Shown here: positions 26,065 to 35,126 of the stretch, one piece after another
Numbering within the stretch: the first letter of the stretch is position 1
Layout: every line of letters begins with the position of its first letter
NCBI RefSeq assembly: GCF_000012965.1
Contig: NC_007575.1
Span: 1,550,001-1,614,000, forward strand
Source of the DNA: Sulfurimonas denitrificans DSM 1251
Lineage (GTDB): Bacteria; Campylobacterota; Campylobacteria; Campylobacterales; Sulfurimonadaceae
DNA length: 64,000 bases
Direction: 5' to 3'
Translations under genes and position numbers: made by a program
Notes under the pieces: generated by a model
What the model saw: the letters and a program-made list of their open reading frames with translations, nothing else
Databases searched by the model: none
What the model was told of the DNA's origin: nothing

Positions 26065-26538
26065 TTATAAAAGAGATTTTATAACATTGCTTACACCTTG
26101 GTGCAAGTTATAGTTTGAGATTGGAAAATCGATAGCTTCATCTTGAAGATTTACACTATTTTTTGATAGGTAAGCTCCCAAGAGAGTAAGGTCTATCTCT
26201 TTATAATTACTACATGTAGCGCTTGAAAGCTTCGTTCTTAGCAAAATACCCGCTTCATTTGATTTTTGAATTGTAAATGCCAAACTCTTTAGACTCACAA
26301 AATCATTCCATCTAAAAAAAAGTTCAGGTGTTAGCTCATTCTCTGCTTTGCCCTCTGGATTAAAAAGCATATTTGCATCTCTTAATGGGATTAAGACACT
26401 CAAAATCGCCTCGCTAAAAGGTACAACTCTGCCTCTCCAAAATGGAGATTCATTTCTCTTTTGTAACTCATTTTCTAAAACTTCTAAAATTGTTTTCATA
26501 TCTGCACTCTTAAATAGTGTATAACTCTCTTGCTTCAT
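26065..26538 (-). CDS. Hypothetical protein upstream of the RND pump
   Basis: 157-residue soluble protein, no family recognised. It has no signal peptide or membrane span. Notable stretches are ESPFWRGRVVPFSEAILSVL, NPEGKAENELTPELFFRWND and DLTLLGAYLSKNSVNLQDEA. The conserved look (many aromatic and Pro positions, little low complexity) suggests a folded domain. The start ATG 26538 lies close after a divergent promoter region shared with the DUF445 gene. The nine-base gap to the RND gene implies co-transcription, but nothing shows a role in efflux. Confidence 0.65.
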   Translation of the reverse strand: MKQESYTLFKSADMKTILEVLENELQKRNESPFWRGRVVPFSEAILSVLIPLRDANMLFNPEGKAENELTPELFFRWNDFVSLKSLAFTIQKSNEAGILLRTKLSSATCSNYKEIDLTLLGAYLSKNSVNLQDEAIDFPISNYNLHQGVSNVIKSLL

Positions 26539-26622
26539 AATTTTTCCATTCTATTTTAAATCCGTGCCATTATAAAATCTTTTTAGTATAATTTTGCTTT
26601 TATTAATTACTAGGAGCTTAAA

Positions 26623-27333
26623 TTGAATATATCTAAAACGTTTCTAACAAACGCTTTTGCATTAACACTTGTTCTTTTATCTTTTTTATTTGAAGGCACC
26701 ATTGGCTCTTTGGCTCTGTATGGAGGTCTTTTTGCACTCTCAGGTGCACTTACAAATCAACTTGCAATCCACATGTTGTTTGAAAAAGTACCATTTCTTT
26801 ATGGCTCTGGGGTTATTGCACTTAAATTCGAAGCTTTTAAAGAGTCTATCAAAACTCTTATGATGACTCAATTTTTTACAGAGGAGCAACTTGATAATTT
26901 CTTTAAAAATGAAGAGAAGAAGCTAGATTTAACACCTATAATTGAGAAAACAGATTTCTCACCAGCCTTTGATGCACTAAGCAAAACAGTAATGGAGTCA
27001 TCTTTTGGAGGAATGCTAGGAATGTTTGGAGGAGCTAGTGTTTTAGAGAACTTACGTGAGCCTTTTTCTTTAAAGATGAAGAACGCTATTGTAAAAATTG
27101 TAAATACTCAAAGCTTTAATGAAACACTACAGTATCATCTTCAAAACTCATCACTAAGCAAAGATACACTCAAATCTATAGAGAACATCATAGACACAAG
27201 GCTAAATGAACTTACTCCCAACATGGTAAAAGAGATGATTCAAAAAATAATTCATGAACATCTCTCTTGGCTAGTTGTTTGGGGTGGAGTTTTTGGCGGA
27301 ATTATAGGAGTAGTCAGCTCATTTTTATTTTAA
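26623..27333 (+). CDS. DUF445-family membrane protein
   Basis: 236-residue protein with an N-terminal hydrophobic hairpin (TNAFALTLVLLSFLF; IGSLALYGGLFALSGALTNQLAIHMLFEK) and a C-terminal span (HLSWLVVWGGVFGGIIGVVSSFLF). TNxLAIHMLF is the DUF445 signature. The soluble middle is helical and probably periplasmic or membrane-associated. The start is TTG 26623, seven bases after AGGAG. It ends four bases into the convergent S4 gene. The family's function is not established. Confidence 0.85.
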   Translation: MNISKTFLTNAFALTLVLLSFLFEGTIGSLALYGGLFALSGALTNQLAIHMLFEKVPFLYGSGVIALKFEAFKESIKTLMMTQFFTEEQLDNFFKNEEKKLDLTPIIEKTDFSPAFDALSKTVMESSFGGMLGMFGGASVLENLREPFSLKMKNAIVKIVNTQSFNETLQYHLQNSSLSKDTLKSIENIIDTRLNELTPNMVKEMIQKIIHEHLSWLVVWGGVFGGIIGVVSSFLF

Positions 27334-27533
27334 GAGACCTCTATAGTTACATCCGCAACTTCTATAACATCACCTTGGCGAATTTTTGCTCTTTTTCTAA
27401 GCTCAATTTCGCCATTTCTTCTTACATGACCATCTGCAACAATCAGCTTTGCTTCAGCTCCACTATCAACTAAATCTAAAACTTTTAAAAGCTTAAAAAG
27501 CTCTATATACTCATCTTTTAGCTCATACTTCAT
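27330..27533 (-). CDS. S4-domain RNA-binding protein (YbcJ-like)
   Basis: 67-residue protein consisting of one S4 domain: YIELFKLLKVLDLVDSGAEA then LIVADGHVRRNGEIELRKRAKI, with the usual G-x-V-x-N-G-x-x-x-x-x-R pattern for RNA contact. Related small S4 proteins (YbcJ, RlbA) bind structured RNA such as rRNA. It is cytoplasmic and lies downstream of the 180-residue hypothetical gene with a six-base gap, probably in one transcript. Confidence 0.88.
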   Translation of the reverse strand: MKYELKDEYIELFKLLKVLDLVDSGAEAKLIVADGHVRRNGEIELRKRAKIRQGDVIEVADVTIEVS

Positions 27534-27539
27534 CTCTTT

Positions 27540-28082
27540 TTATGCTTCTTTGTCTAAAACTGAAAAACCTAAATCGTACATAGCCTTATCTACCATCTCA
27601 GTAGCTCTTTTCATAGTCTCTTGAGATATCTCTGGAAGTTTGCCTCCCCACATCTCTTCAGCTTCTTTGAATCCTCTAAGCATTCCTTCTCTGCCAGCAC
27701 GAAGCAGTTTTTCATCTCCACCTGCCCCATTTATAACAAAATCAGATATTCTTTTTGATGTTTGATCTACTCCAAAAAAACCATCTTTGCTAACCAATTC
27801 ACTCGCTTCATCTTTAGACAGAGATGCTATTGGTTTTCCGTTATATCCTATATCTTTTAAAAAACTTTGAAACGACGCATAATCGTCTTTTGATGTGTTA
27901 CCACCACCAAGGAGCGTGTTTTGAACTGTTGCGGAGTTAAAAGCCATTGCGTTAGCATTTTGTTTAATCTGCTCTCTTATCTCCATCGCCTCATCTTTTG
28001 AGATTTTTTCAGTGTAGAGCGTTTTAATTGGCGTTGCACTTTTTAGCGCACTTGGAAGAGTTGTATTTGATGATATTTGCAT
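27540..28082 (-). CDS. Hypothetical protein, Ser/Ala-rich N-terminus
   Basis: 180 residues, no signal peptide or membrane span. The N-terminus (MQISSNTTLPSALKSAT) is flexible. A helical part follows (DEAMEIREQIKQNANAMAFN), and a C-terminal segment LRAGREGMLRGFKEAEEMWGG plus EISQETMKRATEMVDKAMYDLG resembles domains seen in uncharacterised, sometimes flagellum-associated campylobacterial proteins. I cannot name the family confidently. It is the first gene before the S4-domain gene, divergent from the cold-shock gene. Confidence 0.65.
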   Translation of the reverse strand: MQISSNTTLPSALKSATPIKTLYTEKISKDEAMEIREQIKQNANAMAFNSATVQNTLLGGGNTSKDDYASFQSFLKDIGYNGKPIASLSKDEASELVSKDGFFGVDQTSKRISDFVINGAGGDEKLLRAGREGMLRGFKEAEEMWGGKLPEISQETMKRATEMVDKAMYDLGFSVLDKEA

Positions 28083-28178
28083 GTCATAGCCTTTAATTTA
28101 ATTTACATAACACAATATCGACTTATTTATAGCTTTATTAAAGTTTTCAATTTTAAACGCAAAACTTAAAATTTCAGC

Positions 28179-28309
28179 TATAATTCTGCTCGATGAAAGA
28201 TTTTTGTGTGCGAGTTCATCTATAGTATATTCTGCTAGACAAACGACTCTCCCTATAACTTGACTCCACTTTTTAACGAAAGTGAATTTTTACCAAAGAG
28301 GTACTACAC
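28179..28309 (+). promoter_or_regulatory. csp promoter and long 5' leader
   Basis: TATAAT (28179-28184) in AGCTATAATTC gives an expected start near 28191 and a leader of about 118 bases. No good -35 is seen. The leader includes a tiny reading frame MKDFCVRVHL (28194-28226) and a hairpin CACTTT-N6-AAAGTG (28267-28284) just before the ribosome-binding site AGAGG. Long structured leaders are typical of cold-shock genes; function here is inferred. Confidence 0.6.
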
Positions 28310-28528
28310 ATGGCAGAATTGCTAGACGGATCAGTTAAATGGTTCAATGAAGAAAAAGGTTATGGTTTCATTCAACAAGAAAATGGCGGTAAAGACGTAT
28401 TTGTACACTTTCGCCAAGTAAACAGAACAGGACCAGGTCGTGTTTCATTATCTGAAGGTCAAAAGGTAACTTTTGAACTAGGAGAAGGTCAAAAAGGTCC
28501 TCAAGCTGAGAATGTAACTCCTTTATAG
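28310..28528 (+). CDS. Cold-shock domain protein
   Basis: 72-residue CspA-family RNA/ssDNA chaperone. It opens with [17 protein letters not shown], with RNP1 (KGYGFI), then VFVHF (RNP2), and later [20 protein letters not shown], the typical fifth strand and end. It is cytoplasmic and melts RNA secondary structure. ATG 28310 follows AGAGG by eight bases. It is monocistronic, with a long leader before it and a hairpin after it. Confidence 0.97.
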   Translation: MAELLDGSVKWFNEEKGYGFIQQENGGKDVFVHFRQVNRTGPGRVSLSEGQKVTFELGEGQKGPQAENVTPL

Positions 28529-28536
28529 GACGTTAC

Positions 28537-28557
28537 TTTGCGGGTTTATCCCGCAAA
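28537..28557 (+). terminator. Hairpin terminator after csp
   Basis: TTTGCGGG, TTTAT loop, CCCGCAAA: perfect 8-bp G/C-containing arms 8 bases after the csp stop. The following CTTCTAAAC is only mildly T-rich, so termination strength is uncertain, but position and structure fit. Confidence 0.65.
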
Positions 28558-28595
28558 CTTCTAAACTATTTTCCAACTATCTATTTCAAGTAAAT

Positions 28596-29012
28596 TCAAA
28601 CTCCCTTTATAAAAACAAAACTCTTTTTAAAAAAACCACTTTTTTCATAAAATCTATGAGCATCTTCTCTTTGAAATCCTGATGATAATACTATATTTTG
28701 GCACATCCCCATTTTTGCATAATCAGCCAGAAATTCAAGCATCATTTTTCCATAACCCATTCCCCTATAATCTTTACATGTTACCAAATCAAATAAAAAA
28801 AGATGCCTTTTGTCATACAAATTAGTCTGTATTGCAGCGCCTGCATAAGTTATAAGTTTTTCTCCATCCATAATTCCAAACATCTTATATTCTATACTTC
28901 TCATCTCATATATCAAGTCTTCAAACTCATTATACGAGAGTGTTGTACGAAGTTGGCAAAGAACATCGTATGCCATCTGTAACTCTTTTAAATCAAGCTC
29001 TCTTATCTGCAC
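28596..29012 (-). CDS. GNAT-family N-acetyltransferase
   Basis: 138-residue acetyl-CoA-dependent acetyltransferase. The coenzyme-binding motif is RGMGYGKMMLEFLADYA (about 83-99, the R-x-x-G-x-G form), preceded by the strand LFLFDLVTCKDYRG and followed by AHRFYEKSGFFKKSFVFIK, the usual motif B end. It is cytoplasmic. The acceptor substrate is unknown. It lies divergent from mqo and convergent with csp. Confidence 0.88.
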   Translation of the reverse strand: MQIRELDLKELQMAYDVLCQLRTTLSYNEFEDLIYEMRSIEYKMFGIMDGEKLITYAGAAIQTNLYDKRHLFLFDLVTCKDYRGMGYGKMMLEFLADYAKMGMCQNIVLSSGFQREDAHRFYEKSGFFKKSFVFIKGV

Positions 29013-29088
29013 TCAAACCCCTTATAAATAGTAAGAATTATAACTAATTTGATACAATACGCCCATATAAAACAGGTATGGGATATCA

Positions 29089-30585
29089 ATGGCTACTAAA
29101 AACTTTGAAGTTGTGATTATTGGTGCTGGTATTTCAGGCACCGCTTTAGCTTATGAACTCTCTAGATATACAGATATTAATTCTATTGGAATTATAGAAA
29201 AATATAGTGATATTGCTACATTAAACTCTTGTGGAACAAGCAACTCTCAAACTATACATGTAGGCGATATTGAAACAAACTATACTCTTCAAAAGGCTGC
29301 TATAACTAAACGTACTGCGAAAATGGTTGAGAAGTATTGTCTGCAACACCAATATCAAAACAAGATAATCTTCTCTCATCAAAAAATGGCACTTGGCGTT
29401 GGTAAGAAAGAGGTGGAATTTTTACTTCATAGATATGAGGAGTTTTCTGAGCTTTTTCCATATCTTGAAGTGTGGGACAAAGAGCGATTAAAAGAGCTTG
29501 AGCCTCGCGTTGTATTTGATGTAGATGGAAATGAGCGTAAAGAGGAGATAGTTGGCATAGGAACGAGGGATCAATGGACAACAGTTGATTATCAAAAGCT
29601 CTCACACTCGTTTTTACAAAATGCGAAAAAAGAGCCAGATACAAATATTGAGCTTTTTTTAAACACAAGAGTTGATGAGATTAAAAAGAGTAAAAAAAGA
29701 GGTTATGTTGTAAAGAGCGAAAAAGGCACTTTTTATGCTGATTTTGTGGTTACTGATGCTGGAGCGCACTCTCTTTATTTAGCGCATAAAATGGGATTTG
29801 GTTTAAATCTTGGATGCTTACCAGTGGCTGGAAGCTTTTACATGACAAATGAGAAGATGCTAAATGGCAAGGTCTATATGATCCAAAATCCAAAACTCCC
29901 CTTTGCTGCTCTTCATGGAGACCCTGATATCTTAGCTAATGGATACACACGTTTTGGTCCAACTGCGCTTATGCTTCCAAAGTTAGAGCGATACAAAAAA
30001 GGGACATTTTTAGATTTTTGGAAGACTCTTAGGCTTGATAAAAATATAGCAATTGCTCTTTACAAACTCTTAAGAGAGCGTGATATTCGCAACTATATAT
30101 TTAAAAATTTTCTCTTTGAGATTCCATTTATCAATAAATATCTATTTTTAAGAGACGCTAGAAAAATTGTTCCATCTCTTAGAGTAAGTGAGTTTAAATA
30201 TGCTAAAGGTTTTGGTGGAGTTCGTCCTCAAGTACTAGATAAAGAGCAACAAAAACTTCTACTAGGAGAAGCTTCAATATGTACAGGAGAGGGACTGATT
30301 TTTAACATGACGCCTTCTCCAGGGGCAACGTCATGTCTTGGTAATGCAGAGAGGGATTTAAAGTATATTGTAAAATATTTAGGCAAAAATTTTAATGAAA
30401 AAAAATTCAACGATGAACTTACAGATGGCGATTACTGCGTACTTAGCGCACCAATAGAGTCACAAAAAGCAGTAGTAAATCTAATAAGAGCAGAGATAAA
30501 AAGAACTGAAGAGAAGTATCTCAAAGAGTTACATGTAGGCAAGCCTGATGAGAGTTTTTGGGATAGACCACATAGTAAAATATAG
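29089..30585 (+). CDS. mqo: Malate:quinone oxidoreductase-type FAD enzyme
   Basis: 498-residue FAD protein expected to oxidise malate to oxaloacetate and reduce the quinone pool at the inner face of the membrane. The N-terminus has VVIIGAGISGTALAYELSRY (Rossmann GxGxxG) followed by IIEKYSDIATLNSCGTSNSQ, typical of Mqo. GLGIGTRD-like VGIGTRDQWTTVDY, LPVAGSFYMTN and FGPTALMLPKLERY are also Mqo-like, as is MTPSPGATSCLGNAERD near the C-terminus. It has no membrane span, as usual for this peripheral enzyme. A related 2-hydroxyacid oxidase is less likely. A small lipoprotein gene follows after eight bases. Confidence 0.9.
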   Translation: MATKNFEVVIIGAGISGTALAYELSRYTDINSIGIIEKYSDIATLNSCGTSNSQTIHVGDIETNYTLQKAAITKRTAKMVEKYCLQHQYQNKIIFSHQKMALGVGKKEVEFLLHRYEEFSELFPYLEVWDKERLKELEPRVVFDVDGNERKEEIVGIGTRDQWTTVDYQKLSHSFLQNAKKEPDTNIELFLNTRVDEIKKSKKRGYVVKSEKGTFYADFVVTDAGAHSLYLAHKMGFGLNLGCLPVAGSFYMTNEKMLNGKVYMIQNPKLPFAALHGDPDILANGYTRFGPTALMLPKLERYKKGTFLDFWKTLRLDKNIAIALYKLLRERDIRNYIFKNFLFEIPFINKYLFLRDARKIVPSLRVSEFKYAKGFGGVRPQVLDKEQQKLLLGEASICTGEGLIFNMTPSPGATSCLGNAERDLKYIVKYLGKNFNEKKFNDELTDGDYCVLSAPIESQKAVVNLIRAEIKRTEEKYLKELHVGKPDESFWDRPHSKI

Positions 30586-30593
30586 GAAAAATT

Positions 30594-30734
30594 ATGAAAA
30601 ATTTATTTTTAATGGGTGTTTTAAGTTTGCTTCTACTTGGATGCAGTACAAAAGAGTTTAATTCTGGAGTCAAGAGCATAACTAGCGATATAACAAACGC
30701 TTTTGAGGGTTCAAAAGACAAATCTGCTCAATAG
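30594..30734 (+). CDS. Small entericidin-like lipoprotein
   Basis: 46-residue protein: MKNLFLMGVLSLLLLGC is a lipoprotein signal peptide with lipobox LLGC (Cys17), followed by a short polar tail (STKEFNSGVKSITSDITN...) with alternating small residues like entericidin-family peptides. It is expected to be anchored in the outer or inner membrane. A ribosome-binding site AGGAAAA precedes ATG 30594. It follows mqo by eight bases. The function is unknown; entericidins in other species are linked to envelope stress. Confidence 0.75.
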   Translation: MKNLFLMGVLSLLLLGCSTKEFNSGVKSITSDITNAFEGSKDKSAQ

Positions 30735-30740
30735 TAATAA

Positions 30741-30769
30741 TTGGCTTTTAAACAACGATTAGCTATAAT
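30741..30769 (+). promoter_or_regulatory. Sigma-70-type promoter for the ABC-F gene
   Basis: TTGGCT (30741-30746), 17 bases, TATAAT (30764-30769). The expected start is near 30776, about 45 bases before the ABC-F ATG at 30821. Confidence 0.65.
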
Positions 30770-30820
30770 CGCAAAAAAACAGTGAGCAGGGTAAAATCTC
30801 TGCCTAAACAAGAGAAAACA

Positions 30821-32425
30821 ATGGTAACAGTACAAAATTTAATAATGCGTTATGGAAATAGAGTTCTATTTCAAGATATAAACCTTAAACTTGACCGTCA
30901 CAAAAGATATGGACTTATCGGCGCAAATGGTGCAGGAAAAACAACTTTTTTAAAGATACTTTGTGGTCAAATTAAAGAGTATGAGGGTGAGGTAATAATT
31001 CCAAAGGCGAATAAAGTTGGTGTTTTAGGACAAAATCAGTACGCTTATGAAGATTTTACTATAGCAGATGCAGTTCTTTATGGAAACAAAAGACTCTATG
31101 ATGCAATCAAAGAGAAAGAGATAATTTACGCAACAGGTGACTTTGAAGATGACGCAGTAAATGAGCGTCTTGCAGAGCTTGAGACAATCTGTGTTGAAGA
31201 AGACCCTACTTATGAGTATGATGTAAATATTGCAAAAATCCTAGAAAATGTAGGTATCCCTGCAAGTCAGCACAACGACCTTATGAGTTCACTTGATAGT
31301 GCTGATAAATTTAAAGTTCTTTTAGCTCAAGTTCTTTATCCTAAACCTGACGTACTTTTCCTTGATGAGCCTACGAACAACCTTGATATTCAAACTATTA
31401 GCTGGTTAGAAGATGAGCTTCAGCGCCATGAAGGAACAATGGTTGTAATCTCACACGATAGACACTTCTTAAATGCAGTTGTTACAAATATACTCGATGT
31501 AGATTATCAAAAAATTCGTGAATTTACTGGTACTTATGATGATTGGTATATCGCTGCAAATGTTATAGCAAAACAACAAGAGCTTGGAAATGCAAAAAAA
31601 GAGAAAGAGAAAGAGGAGCTTGAGGCTTTCGTTCGTCGCTTTAGCGCAAATGCTTCAAAAGCAAAACAGGCAACTTCAAGACAGAAAAAACTTGACAAGC
31701 TTGTAATTGATGACATAAAGCCATCTTCAAGAAGAGACCCAAGTATTGTGTTCAAAGCAAAAAGAGTTATGGGCGATGAAGCGCTACATGTAAAAGACAT
31801 CAATCACTCTTATGGCGATAATGAAGTTTTAAAAAATATAACTCTGAAGTTTGAACCAGATGAAAAAGTCGCACTTATTGGACCAAACGGTGTTGGTAAA
31901 ACCACTCTTTTAAAAATAATAATGGAAGAGATGAAACCAGCAAGTGGAACAATCCATTGGGGAGCTACTATTGAGAGTAGTTATTTTCCTCAAGATACAG
32001 CTGATATAATCAAAGGCGATGGCACTCTTTATGATTGGTTAAGAGGCTTTGACCCAAAACGTGATATCTCAGAGATTAGAAACTGTTTAGGAAGAATGCT
32101 TTTCTCGGGCGAACAGCAAGAAAAATCAGTTATAAGCATCTCAGGTGGTGAAAAACATAGAATGATGCTTAGTAAAATGATGCTTGAGGGCGGAAACTTT
32201 TTGGTTTTAGATGAGCCATCAAACCACCTTGACTTAGAGGCAATCATTGCACTTGGAGAAGCACTTTTTAACTTTAAAGGCAATGTTATTTGTGTTTCAC
32301 ATGACCGTGAACTTTTAGATGCTTTTGCAAATCGCATTATTGAGCTAAGAGAAGATGGAAGCTATGTTGACTTCAAGGGAAGTTATGAAGAGTTTGCAGA
32401 GGCAAAAGAGAAAGGTCTAATCTAA
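30821..32425 (+). CDS. ABC-F family ATPase, YbiT-like
   Basis: 534-residue cytoplasmic tandem ATPase of the ABC-F class, which act at the ribosome E-site and have no membrane domain. Walker A motifs are GANGAGKTT (about 32) and GPNGVGKTT (about 350). Walker B is FLDEPTNNLD and VLDEPSNHLDLE. The linker between the domains is charged (EKEKEELEAFVRRFSANASKAKQ). The first signature is degenerate (SSLDSADKFKVLLAQ), as in E. coli YbiT, while the second is intact (ISGGEKHRMML). I start at ATG 30821 (MVTVQNLIMRYGN); an upstream GTG at 30782 would add 13 atypical residues. Confidence 0.92.
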   Translation: MVTVQNLIMRYGNRVLFQDINLKLDRHKRYGLIGANGAGKTTFLKILCGQIKEYEGEVIIPKANKVGVLGQNQYAYEDFTIADAVLYGNKRLYDAIKEKEIIYATGDFEDDAVNERLAELETICVEEDPTYEYDVNIAKILENVGIPASQHNDLMSSLDSADKFKVLLAQVLYPKPDVLFLDEPTNNLDIQTISWLEDELQRHEGTMVVISHDRHFLNAVVTNILDVDYQKIREFTGTYDDWYIAANVIAKQQELGNAKKEKEKEELEAFVRRFSANASKAKQATSRQKKLDKLVIDDIKPSSRRDPSIVFKAKRVMGDEALHVKDINHSYGDNEVLKNITLKFEPDEKVALIGPNGVGKTTLLKIIMEEMKPASGTIHWGATIESSYFPQDTADIIKGDGTLYDWLRGFDPKRDISEIRNCLGRMLFSGEQQEKSVISISGGEKHRMMLSKMMLEGGNFLVLDEPSNHLDLEAIIALGEALFNFKGNVICVSHDRELLDAFANRIIELREDGSYVDFKGSYEEFAEAKEKGLI

Positions 32426-32475
32426 TAATTTAAGCTTTTTCTAACTTAAACCACCGCCTAAAAAAGGAGATTTAA

Positions 32476-33315
32476 ATGCAAAAATATAGAGATTTTTTAG
32501 GGCTGGGAATCGCTGGAAACTTTGCTCTTCACTTAGCTCAAGCTGGGGAGCTTGAAGATTTTAAAAATATCATTACAACCGATGAAGCAGCCCCTAAGGG
32601 GATGTTTCCTTTTTATCTTCCATCTTTTGTAAATAACGCAAAATATATTTTATCCACCTACCCTCTCTCAAGTACTACAATAAAACTGCCATCTCAACAT
32701 GTAAACATTCAAGCTGAGCCTGAAGTGGCACTTATTTGCGACTTGGAGTATGAGAATAACAGAGTCTCAAAAATTACACCAACTCACTTTGGCGCTTACA
32801 ACGACTGCTCTATTAGAGTAGCAGGAGCCGCTAAAATAAGTGATAAGAAAAACTGGGGTGCAGACTCTAAGGGCATAAGTGAAAATCTAATCAACATAGA
32901 CTCTTTTACAAATGGTAGCATAATGGACAATTACTCAATTTGCTCTTTTTTAAAAAGAGATGATGAGTTACATGCTTATGGAGAAAATGTGGAGCTGTTG
33001 GGTTATAGCTACTTTTATGAAAAATTACTTGATTGGATGCTAAAGCAGATAAACACTCAAGAAGATTTTGGACCACTAGAGCCTTTGAGCCAATATATTT
33101 TAGAGTGCCAAAATCCAAATAAAGCCATAATTAGCATAGGGGCTACTAGATATACCCCTTATGGCGAGAGCACTTTTTTAAAAGAGAGTGATGAACTTTT
33201 TGTGATTCTTTACAATCACACAATTTTATCTTTAGAAAAAATCATAGAGAGCATCAAAAATAACACTCTTGAGGCTTTACAAATAAGCCTCTTAAGACAA
33301 AAAGTAGTGAGATGA
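32476..33315 (+). CDS. DUF5718-like protein, FAH-fold resemblance
   Basis: 279-residue cytoplasmic protein of an uncharacterised family I provisionally equate with DUF5718. Conserved-looking segments are GLGIAGNFALHLAQAGE, QAEPEVALICDLEYEN, PTHFGAYNDCSIR and SIGATRYTPYGESTF. Their arrangement recalls fumarylacetoacetate hydrolase-type proteins, where an Glu-x-Glu metal site occurs, but I cannot confirm metal residues. AAGGAG precedes ATG 32476. It overlaps the next gene by four bases (ATGA), so the two are translated together. Confidence 0.7.
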   Translation: MQKYRDFLGLGIAGNFALHLAQAGELEDFKNIITTDEAAPKGMFPFYLPSFVNNAKYILSTYPLSSTTIKLPSQHVNIQAEPEVALICDLEYENNRVSKITPTHFGAYNDCSIRVAGAAKISDKKNWGADSKGISENLINIDSFTNGSIMDNYSICSFLKRDDELHAYGENVELLGYSYFYEKLLDWMLKQINTQEDFGPLEPLSQYILECQNPNKAIISIGATRYTPYGESTFLKESDELFVILYNHTILSLEKIIESIKNNTLEALQISLLRQKVVR

Positions 33316-33650
33316 ATAGAGGGAAGAAACTAGACCTATTTATTGGTGCAGAGATAGAAGATGGCTGGGCGGAGCTTAAAGATGCTAGAAAATCAGAAAT
33401 ATCAAATGAGCCTTTAGCCCCATCAAAACATTTTTTACTCTTTAAAAAAGAGAAAAGAAGAGGAAAAACTGTTACTTTAGTTGGAGAGTTTCACTTGAGT
33501 ATTGATGAGCAAGAGAGAGTCTTAAAAAATCTAAAGAAAAAGCTCGGATGCGGCGGTACATGTAGGGATGGATGGATGGAATTTCAAGGCGAACTAAAAG
33601 ATAAACTAAAAATATTGCTTGAAGAAGAGAACTTTAGATTTAAAAAATAG
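33312..33650 (+). CDS. SUI1/YciH-family translation factor-like protein
   Basis: 112-residue protein with a C-terminal SUI1 (eIF1-like) domain: KKLGCGGTCRDGWMEFQGELKDKL is the conserved loop-strand region equivalent to GCGTGGTVKDG...IQGD in YciH. The N-terminal part is a short basic tail region (KKEKRRGKTVTLVGEF). It is presumed to bind the 30S subunit; the bacterial role is modest fidelity control of initiation. Coupled by a four-base overlap to the DUF5718-like gene. Confidence 0.85.
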   Translation: MNRGKKLDLFIGAEIEDGWAELKDARKSEISNEPLAPSKHFLLFKKEKRRGKTVTLVGEFHLSIDEQERVLKNLKKKLGCGGTCRDGWMEFQGELKDKLKILLEEENFRFKK

Positions 33651-33683
33651 TTACAACTGCCTAAAATTTAATCAGTTTTTTAA

Positions 33684-35123
<1,440 letters not shown>

Positions 35124-35126
35124 TTC

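Noticed and set aside
28200-28260. tRNA-like sequence in the csp leader
   Set aside because: No acceptor stem, T-loop or anticodon arm could be formed.
30821-32425. Degenerate first ABC signature as a sign of a broken ATPase
   Set aside because: The same site is degenerate in E. coli YbiT, so it is normal for this subgroup.
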